DNA of 64,000 nucleotides from Campylobacter jejuni (GTDB lineage: Bacteria; Campylobacterota; Campylobacteria; Campylobacterales; Campylobacteraceae), in contig JACRSG010000007.1 in the NCBI GenBank assembly GCA_014305285.1, positions 95,844-159,843 on the forward strand, read 5' to 3'. Below the pieces are notes generated by a model. That model was not told the origin of the DNA. It worked only from the letters and a program-made list of their open reading frames with translations, and did no database searches. Shown piece by piece: positions 46,872 to 56,305 of this stretch. The translations under genes and the position numbers were made by a program. Numbering within the stretch: position 1 is the first letter of the stretch; every line of letters starts with the position of its first letter.

Positions 46872-47354
46872 ATGATAAAAACAATCGACACAAGCAAAGT
46901 AAATGAATACAAATTTGCTCTTATAGAAACTGAAAAAGGCACAATGAAACTAAAACTTTTTGGCGATGAGACTCCACAAACGGTTTGTAATTTTGCTACT
47001 TTGGCTAATGAAGGATTTTATAAAGATTTAATTTTCCATCGTGTGATTCCAAATTTTGTAATACAAGGGGGTTGTCCACACGGCAATGGTGTAGGTGGAC
47101 CTGGATATGAAATCATTTGCGAATGTGATGATCAAGAACATAAACATGAGCGTGGAACCTTATCTATGGCACATGCAGGACGCGATACTGGCGGCTCTCA
47201 ATTTTTCATTTGTCACAGTTCTCAAGCTCATTTAGATGGAGTTCATACTGTTTTTGGACAAATTGACCCAAAAGATGAAGAAAGTTTAGAAGTTTTAGAC
47301 TCTATACAACAAGGAGATAAAATTTTAGACATAAAAATTTGTGATAAAATTTAA
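46872..47354 (+). CDS. ppi: Cyclophilin-type peptidyl-prolyl isomerase
   Basis: 160 residues, cytosolic (no signal peptide). Catalytic signatures [15 protein letters not shown] near 56-70 with the key Arg, [10 protein letters not shown] near 108-117 and HTVFGQ are intact. TAAGGAG precedes the ATG. Corresponds to Cj1171c. Confidence 0.95.
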   Translation: MIKTIDTSKVNEYKFALIETEKGTMKLKLFGDETPQTVCNFATLANEGFYKDLIFHRVIPNFVIQGGCPHGNGVGGPGYEIICECDDQEHKHERGTLSMAHAGRDTGGSQFFICHSSQAHLDGVHTVFGQIDPKDEESLEVLDSIQQGDKILDIKICDKI

Positions 47355-47390
47355 AATTTTAAAACTTTTTCGAAACTACAATATTTACAA

Positions 47391-47414
47391 AGCTAGTCAT
47401 AAGTTTGACTAGCT
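47391..47414 (+). terminator. Inverted repeat downstream of ppi
   Basis: AGCTAGTCA pairs with TGACTAGCT around a 6-base loop, 37 bases after the ppi stop. No strong T-tract follows on the plus strand, so it is a weak terminator candidate. Confidence 0.4.
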
Positions 47415-47504
47415 AAAAATGATTCATGTATATTTTTTTAAACTTTTTTCTATAATCACAATTTTAATTTAATAAATGTAACAAAATTACAAGGAGTTAT
47501 GATT

Positions 47505-47656
47505 ATGAAAACTAAGTTTTCACTTATTTTAAGTGTTTATCTTCTTTCATCTTCACTTTTTGCTAAAAATACAGATAATGTGAGATAACCAAAGCTTCAA
47601 AAACAGCTTGCACAAAGTACAATTCCTGCTATACAACTTCAATTGGAATTTAATGA
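47505..47656 (+). pseudogene. 5' remnant of an exported protein, probably Omp50
   Basis: ATG 47505 has AAGGAG at proper spacing and encodes a good signal peptide, MKTKFSLILSVYLLSSSLFA, followed by KNTDNVR and a stop at 47586. The same frame continues after the stop with KLQKQLAQ, then loses sense. NCTC 11168 carries the porin gene omp50 (Cj1170c) and Cj1169c after ppi; here only about 150 bases remain before DedA sequence begins. I infer this is the omp50 start, but Cj1169c is possible. Confidence 0.65.
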
Positions 47657-48048
47657 AGAAAGATGGTTATGCTGTACATGTGGGAGGACGCATAGATGAA
47701 GCCAAATTTGCTAAATTTGAAGAATTTTTCAACAAACACGGGGAATTTTCAACCTTTACTTGTCGTCTTTTACCAGGGATTCGTCAGTACATCTCTATGC
47801 CTGCAGGTTTGGTAAAAATGAAACTTGTAAATTTTATACTTTTTACTGCACTTGGTAGTGCTATTTGGGTGGCTATACTTGTATTTTTGGGCTATTATAT
47901 AGGACAAAATGAAGAGTTGATTAAAACTTATTTAACTCAAAATTTAATTATTATAATTGTTTTTGTGATTTTAGCAAGCTTAACAAAATCAAAAAGCCTT
48001 TTAAAAAGGCTTAAATTTTATCTTTTACGCTTTGTATGGCGTTTTTGA
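47657..48048 (+). pseudogene. 5'-truncated DedA-family membrane protein gene
   Basis: An open frame encoding the C-terminal two thirds of a DedA protein: FAKFEEFFNKHGEFSTFTCR, LLPGIRQYISMPAGLVKM (the RxxPxxRxxxxxxAG motif) and three membrane spans. The N-terminal spans are missing; upstream sequence belongs to another gene. Formally an ORF could run from a TTG at 47608, but without the first helices function is doubtful. Corresponds to Cj1168c. Its last 38 bases overlap the end of ldh. Confidence 0.75.
47994..48012 (-). terminator. Terminator of ldh
   Basis: Perfect palindrome AAGCCTTTT/AAAAGGCTT that begins on the ldh stop codon; on the minus strand it is followed by TTTTTGATTTTG. Confidence 0.7.
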
Positions 48049-48937
48049 TTTGTTGTTTTGAATTTTCTAATTTTGTTTTTTCTTTTTCATTGAATTTTAA
48101 TTCAAAAACCTTTTCTATACCATCTTTTCCTATGATAGCAGGCATTGAAAAGGCTATATCATCAAAAACCACACTTACAGGATGTAAACTTTTTCTATCT
48201 TCTAGGATGGCCTTGGCTAAATTTGCACAAGAAGTTCCTATCCCAAATTCTGTTCTTCCTTTGCGTTCATAGATGAAATATCCCTCGCTAATCACAGCTT
48301 TTTCGAGTTCTTGTATGTCTAAATCTTTGCCTAATTTTTGTTTATAAAAATCTAATAAATTTTGCCCCAAAATGCTTGCATTAGAAAGTGCTGCAAACTG
48401 AGAGTCTCCGTGTTCGCCAATCATACAAGCAAAAATATCTTTTGAATTTATGTTTAAATCTTTGGCTAAAAATTTCTTAAGTCTTGAACTATCTAAATTT
48501 GTTCCGCTACCAAAAACATGATTCTTCGGCAATTGGCTTAATACTTGAGTGTAGTAAGTTATGGTATCATTTGGATTTGTTGCAACAATGTATTTACCTT
48601 TAAAATTAGCATTTTTTAAGGTTAAGATAATGTTTTTAAGTTCGAGGATATTGTTTTGAAGTTCTACTAAGCGACTAGGTAATTCTTTTAAACTTTCTTT
48701 TCTAAAAGCTAAAATGATAATATCGCAAGAAGCTAAATTTTCTAAATTTAGCACATGAAAAATTTTAGTATAAGAAAAATGAATGGCTGACATATCTTCT
48801 AAATCTCTTGTATGAGCCAGAGCCAAATCTTGTTTTATATCATATAAGTAAAGTTCTGAGCAAAATCCTTGAGTAACTATGCTATAAGCACTAGCAGCTC
48901 CTACATAACCTAAACCAACTATACCGATTTTTGCCAT
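48011..48937 (-). CDS. ldh: Lactate/malate dehydrogenase family protein
   Basis: 308 residues. NAD motif GIVGLGYVGAASAYS at 4-18, IVATNPNDTITYY and the catalytic-His motif GEHGDSQF near 174-181 are present. The substrate loop reads AFRKESLKELPSR, so the lactate/malate choice is not decided by inspection; Cj1167c is annotated as L-lactate dehydrogenase. AAGGAG precedes the ATG and TATAAT lies at 48971-48976 on this strand. Confidence 0.85.
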   Translation of the reverse strand: MAKIGIVGLGYVGAASAYSIVTQGFCSELYLYDIKQDLALAHTRDLEDMSAIHFSYTKIFHVLNLENLASCDIIILAFRKESLKELPSRLVELQNNILELKNIILTLKNANFKGKYIVATNPNDTITYYTQVLSQLPKNHVFGSGTNLDSSRLKKFLAKDLNINSKDIFACMIGEHGDSQFAALSNASILGQNLLDFYKQKLGKDLDIQELEKAVISEGYFIYERKGRTEFGIGTSCANLAKAILEDRKSLHPVSVVFDDIAFSMPAIIGKDGIEKVFELKFNEKEKTKLENSKQQIKNAIQSVKDKI

Positions 48938-49003
48938 TTTTTCTCCTTATTTATTTTAAAATTTGCTATAATTATAACCAATTCAATCAAAGATTATTAA
49001 AAT

Positions 49004-49362
49004 ATGGAAAAACCTGATATACAAAGATTAACTAATTTTTTAATCGTATATACTAAAACTTTGCTAGGTGCTGGAACTTATACAGTAGAGTAGCAAAATA
49101 TGTAGGAAGAATAGCTGAGGTTTATGGCTACGAGATAAATATCAATTTCTTTTTTTCATCACATTACTTTAAATGTTGTAGATATGGATGAGAATTCCCT
49201 TGAGAGAACTTATGTTATACCAATCATCATGCTCATGTTAATTTTAAACTTATTTTTGATTTAAGTGCTTTAAGCTGGACTATATATGATCACAAATACG
49301 ATCTTGAAAAAGCAAAAGTCGTTTTTGAGCAAATTTCTGAACAAAAAATCTTATTTACTTAA
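49004..49362 (+). pseudogene. Remnant of a ThrE/YjjP-like exporter gene (N-terminal domain)
   Basis: ATG 49004 starts MEKPDIQRLTNFLIVYTKTLLGAG and stops after TYTVE at 49091. In shifted frames the sequence continues RVAKYVGRIAEVYGYEININFF and ends ALSWTIYDHKYDLEKAKVVF and EQISEQK with a stop. ThrE proteins have GAxTYRVExxxxRIAxxYG here. The membrane half is lost. Corresponds to Cj1166c. Confidence 0.75.
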
Positions 49363-49460
49363 TCTTTTATTTGTTTCTATGGCAAATTCGGCTTTTCTTA
49401 TGCTTGAAATCCACATGATTACTATAATAAAGAAAGTTGGCTAGGTGAACTTTTTTGACT
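49363..49460 (+). pseudogene. Fragment of the partner ThrE-like gene
   Basis: Short coding-like stretch: LLFVSMANSAF in one frame, then FSYA-stop-NPHDYYNKESWLGELF in the next. This resembles the cytoplasm-facing start of the second ThrE-type membrane domain (MANSAFSYxFNxDYYN). Corresponds in position to Cj1165c. The next C. jejuni gene, Cj1164c, is not visible. Confidence 0.45.
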
Positions 49461-49516
49461 TTTAATTTTTATAAAAATAACAAATATTTATATTCTTTTT
49501 AGTTTAATATCTTAAA

Positions 49517-50491
49517 ATGTTAAGCAAAAAAGAATATAAAATGTATAAATTTTTATCACATGAACCTTTAATTAACAAATCTTTCCATCATGATCACAAA
49601 GAACATTCTCATGAACATCATCATTCCCATGCCGATGCAAGGAGTGTGGATAAAAAGATTTTAAAAATTTCTCTTTTAATGACTTTTTCTATGATGCTTG
49701 TGCAATTTATTTATTCAATCCTTTCAAATTCTTTGGCACTTTTAAGCGATACTTTGCATATGTTTTCTGATGTTTTTGCCTTAGCTCTTAGTTTTTTAGC
49801 CATTATAGCTGTAGAAAAATGGCAAGATCATCAAAAGACCTTTGGGTATTTTCGTCTTGAAGTTTTAGTGGCTTTTATCAATGCTTTAACCATTATTTTA
49901 TCGGCTTTATTTATCATTTATGAGGCTATAGAAAAATTTATCAATCCAAAAGAAATTGACGCTAAAACCATGATAATTGTAGCTATTTTGGGCTTTTTGG
50001 TAAATGGGATTAATGCTTTGATGATGTTTAAGGGTGCAAATTTAGAAAATGTCAATATGAAATCTGCTTTTTTACATATGATGAGCGATTTATTGGGTTC
50101 TTTAGCGGTTATTATAGGTGGGATCGTGGTGTATTTTAGCGGTATTGTTTATATAGATACGATTTTAGCTATTGTATTATCAATCTTGCTTTTAAGATGG
50201 GCGATTATCTTGCTTAAACAAAGCGCTAATGTCTTGCTTGAAAGTTCTCCTGTGGATATAGAAAAAGTAAGACAAGTTTTGCTTTTAAATCCTAGTGTGG
50301 ATGAGGTAGTGGATTTGCATATTACTCAAATCACTAATAAAATGCTAGTAGCCTCTATGCATTTAAAAGTAAGAGTTTGCAATCTAAAGGAATTTGAAAA
50401 ACTATCTCAGGATTTATCTCATAAGTTGTTGCATGAATTTGAAATCGGGCACATTACCATACAACCTATAAGGAGTGAAAATGAAATTTAA
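49517..50491 (+). CDS. Cation diffusion facilitator, metal exporter
   Basis: 324 residues with six membrane spans. A His-rich N-terminus (HDHKEHSHEHHHSHADA near 22-38) may bind or gate zinc. The metal site motifs SDTLHMFSDVFALALS and HMMSDLLGSLAVIIGG carry the HxxxD pairs. A cytoplasmic ferredoxin-like C-terminal domain follows. Probably exports Zn, Co or Cd. ATG at 49541 is an alternative start. Corresponds to Cj1163c; overlaps copZ. Confidence 0.9.
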   Translation: MLSKKEYKMYKFLSHEPLINKSFHHDHKEHSHEHHHSHADARSVDKKILKISLLMTFSMMLVQFIYSILSNSLALLSDTLHMFSDVFALALSFLAIIAVEKWQDHQKTFGYFRLEVLVAFINALTIILSALFIIYEAIEKFINPKEIDAKTMIIVAILGFLVNGINALMMFKGANLENVNMKSAFLHMMSDLLGSLAVIIGGIVVYFSGIVYIDTILAIVLSILLLRWAIILLKQSANVLLESSPVDIEKVRQVLLLNPSVDEVVDLHITQITNKMLVASMHLKVRVCNLKEFEKLSQDLSHKLLHEFEIGHITIQPIRSENEI

Positions 50492-50675
50492 AGTAAAAAA
50501 TGTTAATTGCATGAATTGTGTAAATTTGATCAAAAATTCTCTTGAAGATGAATTTGGAAATATAGAAGTGGATTTGGAGCAAAAAATTTTAAGTTTAAAT
50601 TTAGAAGAAAATCAAGTATCAAATTTTACAAAAGAATTTCAAGATTTAGGTTTTGAGATCGTAGAGCGTTTATAA
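50481..50675 (+). CDS. Copper chaperone CopZ-like, single HMA domain
   Basis: 64 residues from ATG 50481 (AAGGAG at 50470-50475). The HMA motif NVNCMNCVNLIKNSL contains CxxC. Delivers Cu(I) to CopA, encoded one base on. Overlaps the end of the CDF gene by 11 bases. Corresponds to Cj1162c. Confidence 0.88.
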   Translation: MKFKVKNVNCMNCVNLIKNSLEDEFGNIEVDLEQKILSLNLEENQVSNFTKEFQDLGFEIVERL

Positions 50676-52774
50676 TGGAAGAATTGCGTATAAAAATAGG
50701 CAAAATGACTTGCGTTAATTGTTCTAATGCTATAGAAAGAGCTTGTAAAAAAATTGATGGTGTTAAAGATGCTAGTGTTTCTTATGTGAATTCTAGCGGG
50801 GTTTTTTTACTTGAAGATCAAGAAAAACGCAAAGATATTATCGAAAAAATTAAGAATTTGGGCTTTGAAATTTTAGAAGATGAACAAAGCTTGAACGCAT
50901 ACAAGGCAAAAAAACACTTAGAATTAAGAAAAAATTTGCTCTTAAGTATAGTTTTGAGTGTGATTATTATGTATTTTGAAATGTTTGTTAAAAGTTCTTT
51001 TTCTCAAAATATCCAAATGGCTTTGAGTTTTTTTGGGATATTTTATTGTGGGAGAGACTTTTTTTCTCATGCTTTTTTAGGCTTTAAAAGCAAAAATTTA
51101 GATATGAATACCCTTGTAGCTTTAGGGACTTTGAGTGCTTTTGTGTATTCTTTTTTGGTGTATTTGCAAATTTTTAAAGAAGAAGATTTGTATTTTAGTG
51201 GTGCAATGATGATTATTTCTTTTGTGCTTTTAGGAAAATATCTTGAAAGTAAGGCTAAATTTAAGGCACAAGATTATCAAAGAATTTTAGAAAATATAGA
51301 CACAAAAAAGACAAAAATTTTGCTTGAAGATGAAAGTATCAAAGAAATTTCAAGTTCTTTTGTCAAAAGTGGCGATGTGCTTTTGATAAAAGAAGGAGAA
51401 AGCATTGTTGCAGATGGAGTGGTGCTTTTAGGGAGTGCAGAGCTTGATATGAGTTTTTTAAATGGGGAGTTTTTGCCTGTTTTAAAAAAAGAAGGTGATG
51501 AAGTTCAAGCAGGAGCAGTAGTTTTAAATGGTGCTTTAAGGATCAAAGCAAACAAAAAGGCCATGGATAGTACTTTAGAACAAATCAAAAATCTAGTTTT
51601 TGAAGCAGGAAGTATCAAAAGTCCTTTGGCAAATTTAGCAGATCAAATTTCTAAATACTTTGTAGGGGGTATAATATTTTTTGCTTTTTTAGTTTTTGTT
51701 TTTTGGGTGCTAAAAGCAGATTTAAATACAGCTTTTTTACACTCTTGTGCTGTGCTTTTGATCTCTTGTCCTTGTGCTTTAGGGCTTGCAACGCCTATAG
51801 CTTTGGTTGTGGCAAGTTCGAATGCGGCAAAAAATTTCATTCTTATTAAAAATCCTGCCGCTTTAGAAAAATTAGCCTTAGTTCAATACGCTTTTTTTGA
51901 TAAAACGGGTACATTAACAAAGGAAAATTTGAGTATTTTTAAACACAATCTTTCTAAAGATGATTTTGATAAATTATGTCAAATTGAAAGTTTAAGCTCT
52001 CATCCTATAGCTAAGGCTTTACATAAAGATCATTTTTTTGATTTAAAGGGTGAGGGAAGAGTGATAGTTGGTTCGGGTATAAAATACAAAGAAGATAATG
52101 ATAATTATCTCGTAGGCAATGCACAGTTTTTGCACGAAAATGAAATTGACACAAAAGAAAGTGATATCTTTTTTGATACTTTTAAAGAATATGTTAGGGT
52201 ATATTTTGCTAAGAATAAAAAGTGTTTAGGCGGTGTTTTGTTAAGCAATGCTTTAAAAGATGGAGCTAAAGAGCTTGTATTCAATTTAAAAAAGCAAAAT
52301 CTTAAAACTTTTATTTTAAGCGGTGATCATGTAAAAAATGTAGAAAAAATAGCCAAAGAACTGCAAGTAGATGAGTTTTATGCTCAACTTAAGAGTGAAG
52401 AAAAACTACAAATCATTCAAAAATTTAAAAAAACTCTTTTTGTAGGAGATGGGATTAATGATGCGGTGGCTTTATCTGCTGCAAGTGTGAGTATGAGTTT
52501 TTCAAAGGCAAATGAGCTTGCAAAAAAAACAGGGGATTTTATCTTGATAAAAGATGATTTAACAGCCATTTTTAAATGTTTTAAACTTGCTAAAAAAACA
52601 CGCGGTATTATTAAGCTAAATCTTTTTTGGGCTTTTATTTATAATGTGCTTTGCATTCCTATCGCGGCAGGATTTATACCTTTTATCTCTTTAAATCCTC
52701 ATATAGCAGCACTTGCAATGTGTTTTAGTTCTATTACTGTAGTGCTTAATTCTTTAAGACTTAAAAGAATTTAA
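50675..52774 (+). CDS. copA: Copper-exporting P1B-type ATPase
   Basis: 699 residues. One N-terminal HMA domain with MTCVNCSNAIE (CxxC), the transmembrane CPC motif ISCPCALGLATP near 363-374, phosphorylation site DKTGTLT near 408-414, SSHPIAKAL (HP motif) and GDGINDAVAL near 590-599. All catalytic residues are intact. Exports Cu(I) from the cytoplasm. Start overlaps the copZ stop. Corresponds to Cj1161c. Confidence 0.95.
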   Translation: MEELRIKIGKMTCVNCSNAIERACKKIDGVKDASVSYVNSSGVFLLEDQEKRKDIIEKIKNLGFEILEDEQSLNAYKAKKHLELRKNLLLSIVLSVIIMYFEMFVKSSFSQNIQMALSFFGIFYCGRDFFSHAFLGFKSKNLDMNTLVALGTLSAFVYSFLVYLQIFKEEDLYFSGAMMIISFVLLGKYLESKAKFKAQDYQRILENIDTKKTKILLEDESIKEISSSFVKSGDVLLIKEGESIVADGVVLLGSAELDMSFLNGEFLPVLKKEGDEVQAGAVVLNGALRIKANKKAMDSTLEQIKNLVFEAGSIKSPLANLADQISKYFVGGIIFFAFLVFVFWVLKADLNTAFLHSCAVLLISCPCALGLATPIALVVASSNAAKNFILIKNPAALEKLALVQYAFFDKTGTLTKENLSIFKHNLSKDDFDKLCQIESLSSHPIAKALHKDHFFDLKGEGRVIVGSGIKYKEDNDNYLVGNAQFLHENEIDTKESDIFFDTFKEYVRVYFAKNKKCLGGVLLSNALKDGAKELVFNLKKQNLKTFILSGDHVKNVEKIAKELQVDEFYAQLKSEEKLQIIQKFKKTLFVGDGINDAVALSAASVSMSFSKANELAKKTGDFILIKDDLTAIFKCFKLAKKTRGIIKLNLFWAFIYNVLCIPIAAGFIPFISLNPHIAALAMCFSSITVVLNSLRLKRI

Positions 52775-52845
52775 AAATTTAATTTTTATTAATAATATAT
52801 TATATATAATTAATATTACTAAAATATATTATTAAAAGAGTATAA

Positions 52846-53380
52846 ATGCAACAAAAATGTTTTTGCATAAGCAAAATGATTAGATTTTCAAAAATTATTA
52901 TTTTGCTTACCGTTGTATCGTTAGCAGGTATAATGGTTTTTGGAAATGTGACAGATTATAATTCTAATTTCCAATTTGTTTCGCATGTGATGAGTATGGA
53001 TACAAAGCCTGATTTATTTAGGTAATGCTGTAGTTTATATGGCTATTACTTCTCCCGTGATTTATCATATAGGCTATATAGCAATTATTCTTTTTGAAAC
53101 TTTTATTGCCTTAACAGCTCTAAAAAAAGGTACTTATGATATGTTTAAAGCTAGAAATTTAGATGCTCAAAGCTTTCATAATGCTAAGATTTTTTGGGAT
53201 TATTTCTTTAACTTGTGTATTTTATGGTTTTTTGCCTTCCAAGTAGTTGTTGCAGAATGGTTTGGAATGTGGATGAGTAAGGTTTGGAACGGTTTACCTG
53301 ATACTACAAGATTGGTAACTTATATGTTTTTAGCTTTGATTTTCATCTCCCTTAAAATGATGATTAATTTTCTATACTAG
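52846..53380 (+). pseudogene. DUF2165-like small membrane protein gene, split by a frameshift
   Basis: The first frame (52846-53025, 59 residues) has a membrane span (IIILLTVVSLAGIMVFGNVTD) and FQFVSHVMSMDT, then stops just after TKPDLF. The sequence continues in the next frame as LGNAVVYMAITSPVIYHIGYIAIILFE and runs to 53380 with three more spans. Joined, the two parts give a complete four-span DUF2165-type protein. NCTC 11168 also annotates two small hydrophobic genes here (Cj1159c, Cj1158c), so the break may be old and shared. The region 52775-52845 is A/T-rich with TA palindromes and no gene. Confidence 0.75.
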
Positions 53381-54890
53381 GCTCTCCAAAACAATCTTTA
53401 AGAGCCTCTTTAAGATCTTCTTGTGGGTCAAATTTTTTGGCTCCTTCTTTAAGTATATTAATAGAACTTTGAATATCTATGTTTTTATTTTCATTGTTTG
53501 GTAATTCTTGAGTTAAGGATTGAAGCTTATTTTCATCAATTGTTAGTGCTTTTTGCACATTAATTTTAGCATTTTCTCCAAATTTAGCTTTAAAAAGTTC
53601 TTGTATGAGTTTAAAACCTTTATTGAGTGTATCGCGATTTTGTCCTTGTGCGTTTGAGTTTATATTTAAGGTATTGTTTTCAAAACTAATAAATTTTGTG
53701 CTTTGTTTAAAACATTTTGCAAGATCAAAATCCCTATCATAAATACTATCAAGCAAGATTTCATAAGCATTTTTTTCTGTTTTTTTCTCAAGATGAGGTA
53801 TGATGGGAGAAGGTGTGATCCTAGGTATAATTGTTGTATTTTCTTGTTTGATTTCTTGGATTTGTGCGTCAATTTCTTTTAAATGACTTGCTTCCATCAT
53901 CATAAAAGCCATAACACAAAGCGTAAAGCCATCATCATCGCAAAGCATACTCTTGGCTTTTGATAAAATACGGAAAAATCTTTCATAAATTAAAGTAGAA
54001 AATTCTGTGCTTTTTGCAAAAAAACTTTCTTTTAAATAAAAAAGCATTTCATCAATCACGCTTGAGGCTTCATAGTCTTGTAATTCCTCTAAATACACAA
54101 AAACTTTTTCCTTGTCTTTTGTTAAGATAGCCTGATAAAAGGCTTTGATTTTTTGAGGATCTAAAAAGCCTAACATATCTGTAATTTTACTAATACTGAT
54201 TTCATTTTGACAAAAAATAATAGCTTGGTCAAGCAAGGTTAAAGTATCTCTTAAAGATCCATTGCCGCTTCTTGCTATAAATTTTAAAGCTTCTTCTTCA
54301 AATTTAACATTTTCCTTGTGTAAAATTTCTTTAAGATGATTTAAAATTTCACTCTGTGGAATTTGTTTAAAGCGAAAATGTTGTGTTCTTGAAAGCACGG
54401 TAGCTGGAAGTTTTAAAGGATCTGTGGTTGCAAGTATAAATTTAACATAACTTGGGGGTTCTTCTAAGGTTTTTAAAAGCGCATTTGCAGCCTGTGGGGT
54501 AAGCATATGTACTTCATCAATGATGAAAATTTTAAATCTTGCCATAGAAGGGGTGTATTTGGTTTGTTCGATTAAGGCTTGTATATCTTCAAGCCCACGG
54601 TTGCTTGCAGCATCCATTTCTATAATGTCTATATGTTTGCCTTCAAGTGCTGCAAGACAGTGTTTGCAAGTGCCACATGGAGTATCACTTGGTCCTTGTT
54701 CGCAAACTAAAGCACGAGAAAAAATTCTAGCACTTGAGGTTTTTCCACTTCCTCTAAGTCCTGAAAAAAGATAAGCATGCGCTAAGCGATTATGATTTAA
54801 GGCGTATTTTAAACTTACGCTAACTGTTTTTTGTCCTATGAGTTCATCAAAGGTTTTTGGTCTGTATTTAATCGCTAAAGCTTGAAGCAT
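53364..54890 (-). CDS. dnaX: DNA polymerase III subunit gamma/tau
   Basis: 508 residues. Walker A GLRGSGKTSSAR near 44-55, zinc Cys cluster ending CGTCKHC, DEVHMLTPQAANALLKTLEEPP and the SRTQHFRFK sensor region mark the clamp-loader ATPase. The C-terminal 140 residues form the tau-specific tail. A possible -1 slippage heptamer is at 53769-53775. Overlaps the convergent DUF2165-like gene by 17 bases. Corresponds to Cj1157. Confidence 0.95.
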   Translation of the reverse strand: MLQALAIKYRPKTFDELIGQKTVSVSLKYALNHNRLAHAYLFSGLRGSGKTSSARIFSRALVCEQGPSDTPCGTCKHCLAALEGKHIDIIEMDAASNRGLEDIQALIEQTKYTPSMARFKIFIIDEVHMLTPQAANALLKTLEEPPSYVKFILATTDPLKLPATVLSRTQHFRFKQIPQSEILNHLKEILHKENVKFEEEALKFIARSGNGSLRDTLTLLDQAIIFCQNEISISKITDMLGFLDPQKIKAFYQAILTKDKEKVFVYLEELQDYEASSVIDEMLFYLKESFFAKSTEFSTLIYERFFRILSKAKSMLCDDDGFTLCVMAFMMMEASHLKEIDAQIQEIKQENTTIIPRITPSPIIPHLEKKTEKNAYEILLDSIYDRDFDLAKCFKQSTKFISFENNTLNINSNAQGQNRDTLNKGFKLIQELFKAKFGENAKINVQKALTIDENKLQSLTQELPNNENKNIDIQSSINILKEGAKKFDPQEDLKEALKDCFGEPSIEN

Positions 54891-54893
54891 TTC

Positions 54894-56192
54894 CTACTCA
54901 TTCATTATAGATAAAAGTTCTACATTGTCTTTGGTTTTAAGCATTTTAGAATATAAAAATTTCAAAGCCTCAACATCATCCATTTGAGAAATCGCTGAAC
55001 GGATTGCCCAAATTTTTTGAAGGTTTGCCACACCTTGGAGTAATTCTTCTTTTCTTGTTCCTGATTTGATGATATTAATCGCAGGATAAATTCTTCTATC
55101 GGCGATATTTCTATCAAGAACTATTTCGCTATTTCCTGTGCCTTTAAATTCTTCAAAAATCACATCATCCATTCTTGAACCTGTATCAATTAAAGCTGTA
55201 GCAACTATGGTTAAAGAGCCTCCATTTTCTATGTTTCTAGCTGCACCAAAGAAGCGTTTTGGTTTGTGTAAGGCATTAGCATCTACTCCACCGCTTAGGA
55301 CTTTTCCACTGCTTGGAGTTGCGGTGTTATAAGCACGTGCAAGCCTTGTGATACTATCAAGCAAGATGATAACATCTTTACCTGTTTCTACCATTCTTTT
55401 GGCTTTTTCTATCACAAGCTCAGCTACACGCACATGATTATAAGCAGGTAAATCAAAAGTAGAACTAAAAACTTCGCCTTTTACACATCTTTGCATATCG
55501 GTAACTTCTTCAGGCCTTTCATCGACTAAAAGTACGATTAAATGCATTTCTGGGTGATTTTTTGCAATAGCAGTAGCAAGTTCTTTCATAAGCTCTGTTT
55601 TACCTGTGCGTGGTGGAGCAACGATGAGTCCACGTTGTCCTTTTCCTATAGGGGTAAAAAGATCTAAAACACGACCTGTAAGTTTCATCGCATCGTATTC
55701 AAGTTTGATTTTTTCTGTTGGAAAAATAGGGGTTAAATTATCAAATAAAGGTCTTTCTTTGGCTTCTTGCAAAGGCAGATAATTGATCGCTTCGATTTTT
55801 AAAAGAGCGTAGTATTTTTCCTGATCTTTAGGTTCTCTAACTTGTCCTGTAACGATATCACCTACACGCAGAGCAAATTTTCTAATTTGTGAATTTGAAA
55901 CATAAGCGTCATTAACACTATCGCTAAGATTAGAGTCCATACCCCTTAAAAAGCCATAACCTTCAGAAGAAATTTCTAAAATTCCTGTAAAAAGTATGAA
56001 GCCACCTTTTTTTGTTTGTGCTTTTAAAATTTCAAAAATAAGTTCTTGGCGGCGAAATTCTCTTGGGTTTTCGATTTCACATTCATTGGCGATTTTAACT
56101 AGATTTTCTAGATCTAATAATTTTAATTCTTCAATTTTATAACCTTCCACTGGAACGTGGGTTCTTTGATGTTGTTTTTTTTCTTTTTCCAT
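54894..56192 (-). CDS. rho: Transcription termination factor Rho
   Basis: 432 residues. The RNA-binding cold-shock fold ([15 protein letters not shown]) follows a basic N-terminus; Walker [14 protein letters not shown] near 189-201, [15 protein letters not shown] and the Q/R-loop region [11 protein letters not shown] are complete. Only three bases upstream of dnaX, so they are likely co-transcribed. Corresponds to Cj1156. Confidence 0.97.
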   Translation of the reverse strand: MEKEKKQHQRTHVPVEGYKIEELKLLDLENLVKIANECEIENPREFRRQELIFEILKAQTKKGGFILFTGILEISSEGYGFLRGMDSNLSDSVNDAYVSNSQIRKFALRVGDIVTGQVREPKDQEKYYALLKIEAINYLPLQEAKERPLFDNLTPIFPTEKIKLEYDAMKLTGRVLDLFTPIGKGQRGLIVAPPRTGKTELMKELATAIAKNHPEMHLIVLLVDERPEEVTDMQRCVKGEVFSSTFDLPAYNHVRVAELVIEKAKRMVETGKDVIILLDSITRLARAYNTATPSSGKVLSGGVDANALHKPKRFFGAARNIENGGSLTIVATALIDTGSRMDDVIFEEFKGTGNSEIVLDRNIADRRIYPAINIIKSGTRKEELLQGVANLQKIWAIRSAISQMDDVEALKFLYSKMLKTKDNVELLSIMNE

Positions 56193-56305
56193 AAGTCCTC
56201 GTAAGATTTAGCAGAATAATTTTTATAAAATATGATTTTAGTAAAAAAATGCACTTTTTGTCAAATTTGTCTATAATTATAAAAATATTTTTTTAAAGAA
56301 TGATT

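Noticed and set aside
53666..53872. 68-residue ORF inside dnaX on the same strand.
   Set aside because: It is an alternate frame of the tau tail with no family resemblance or ribosome site. It is not the frame reached by the proposed -1 slip, which stops after two codons.
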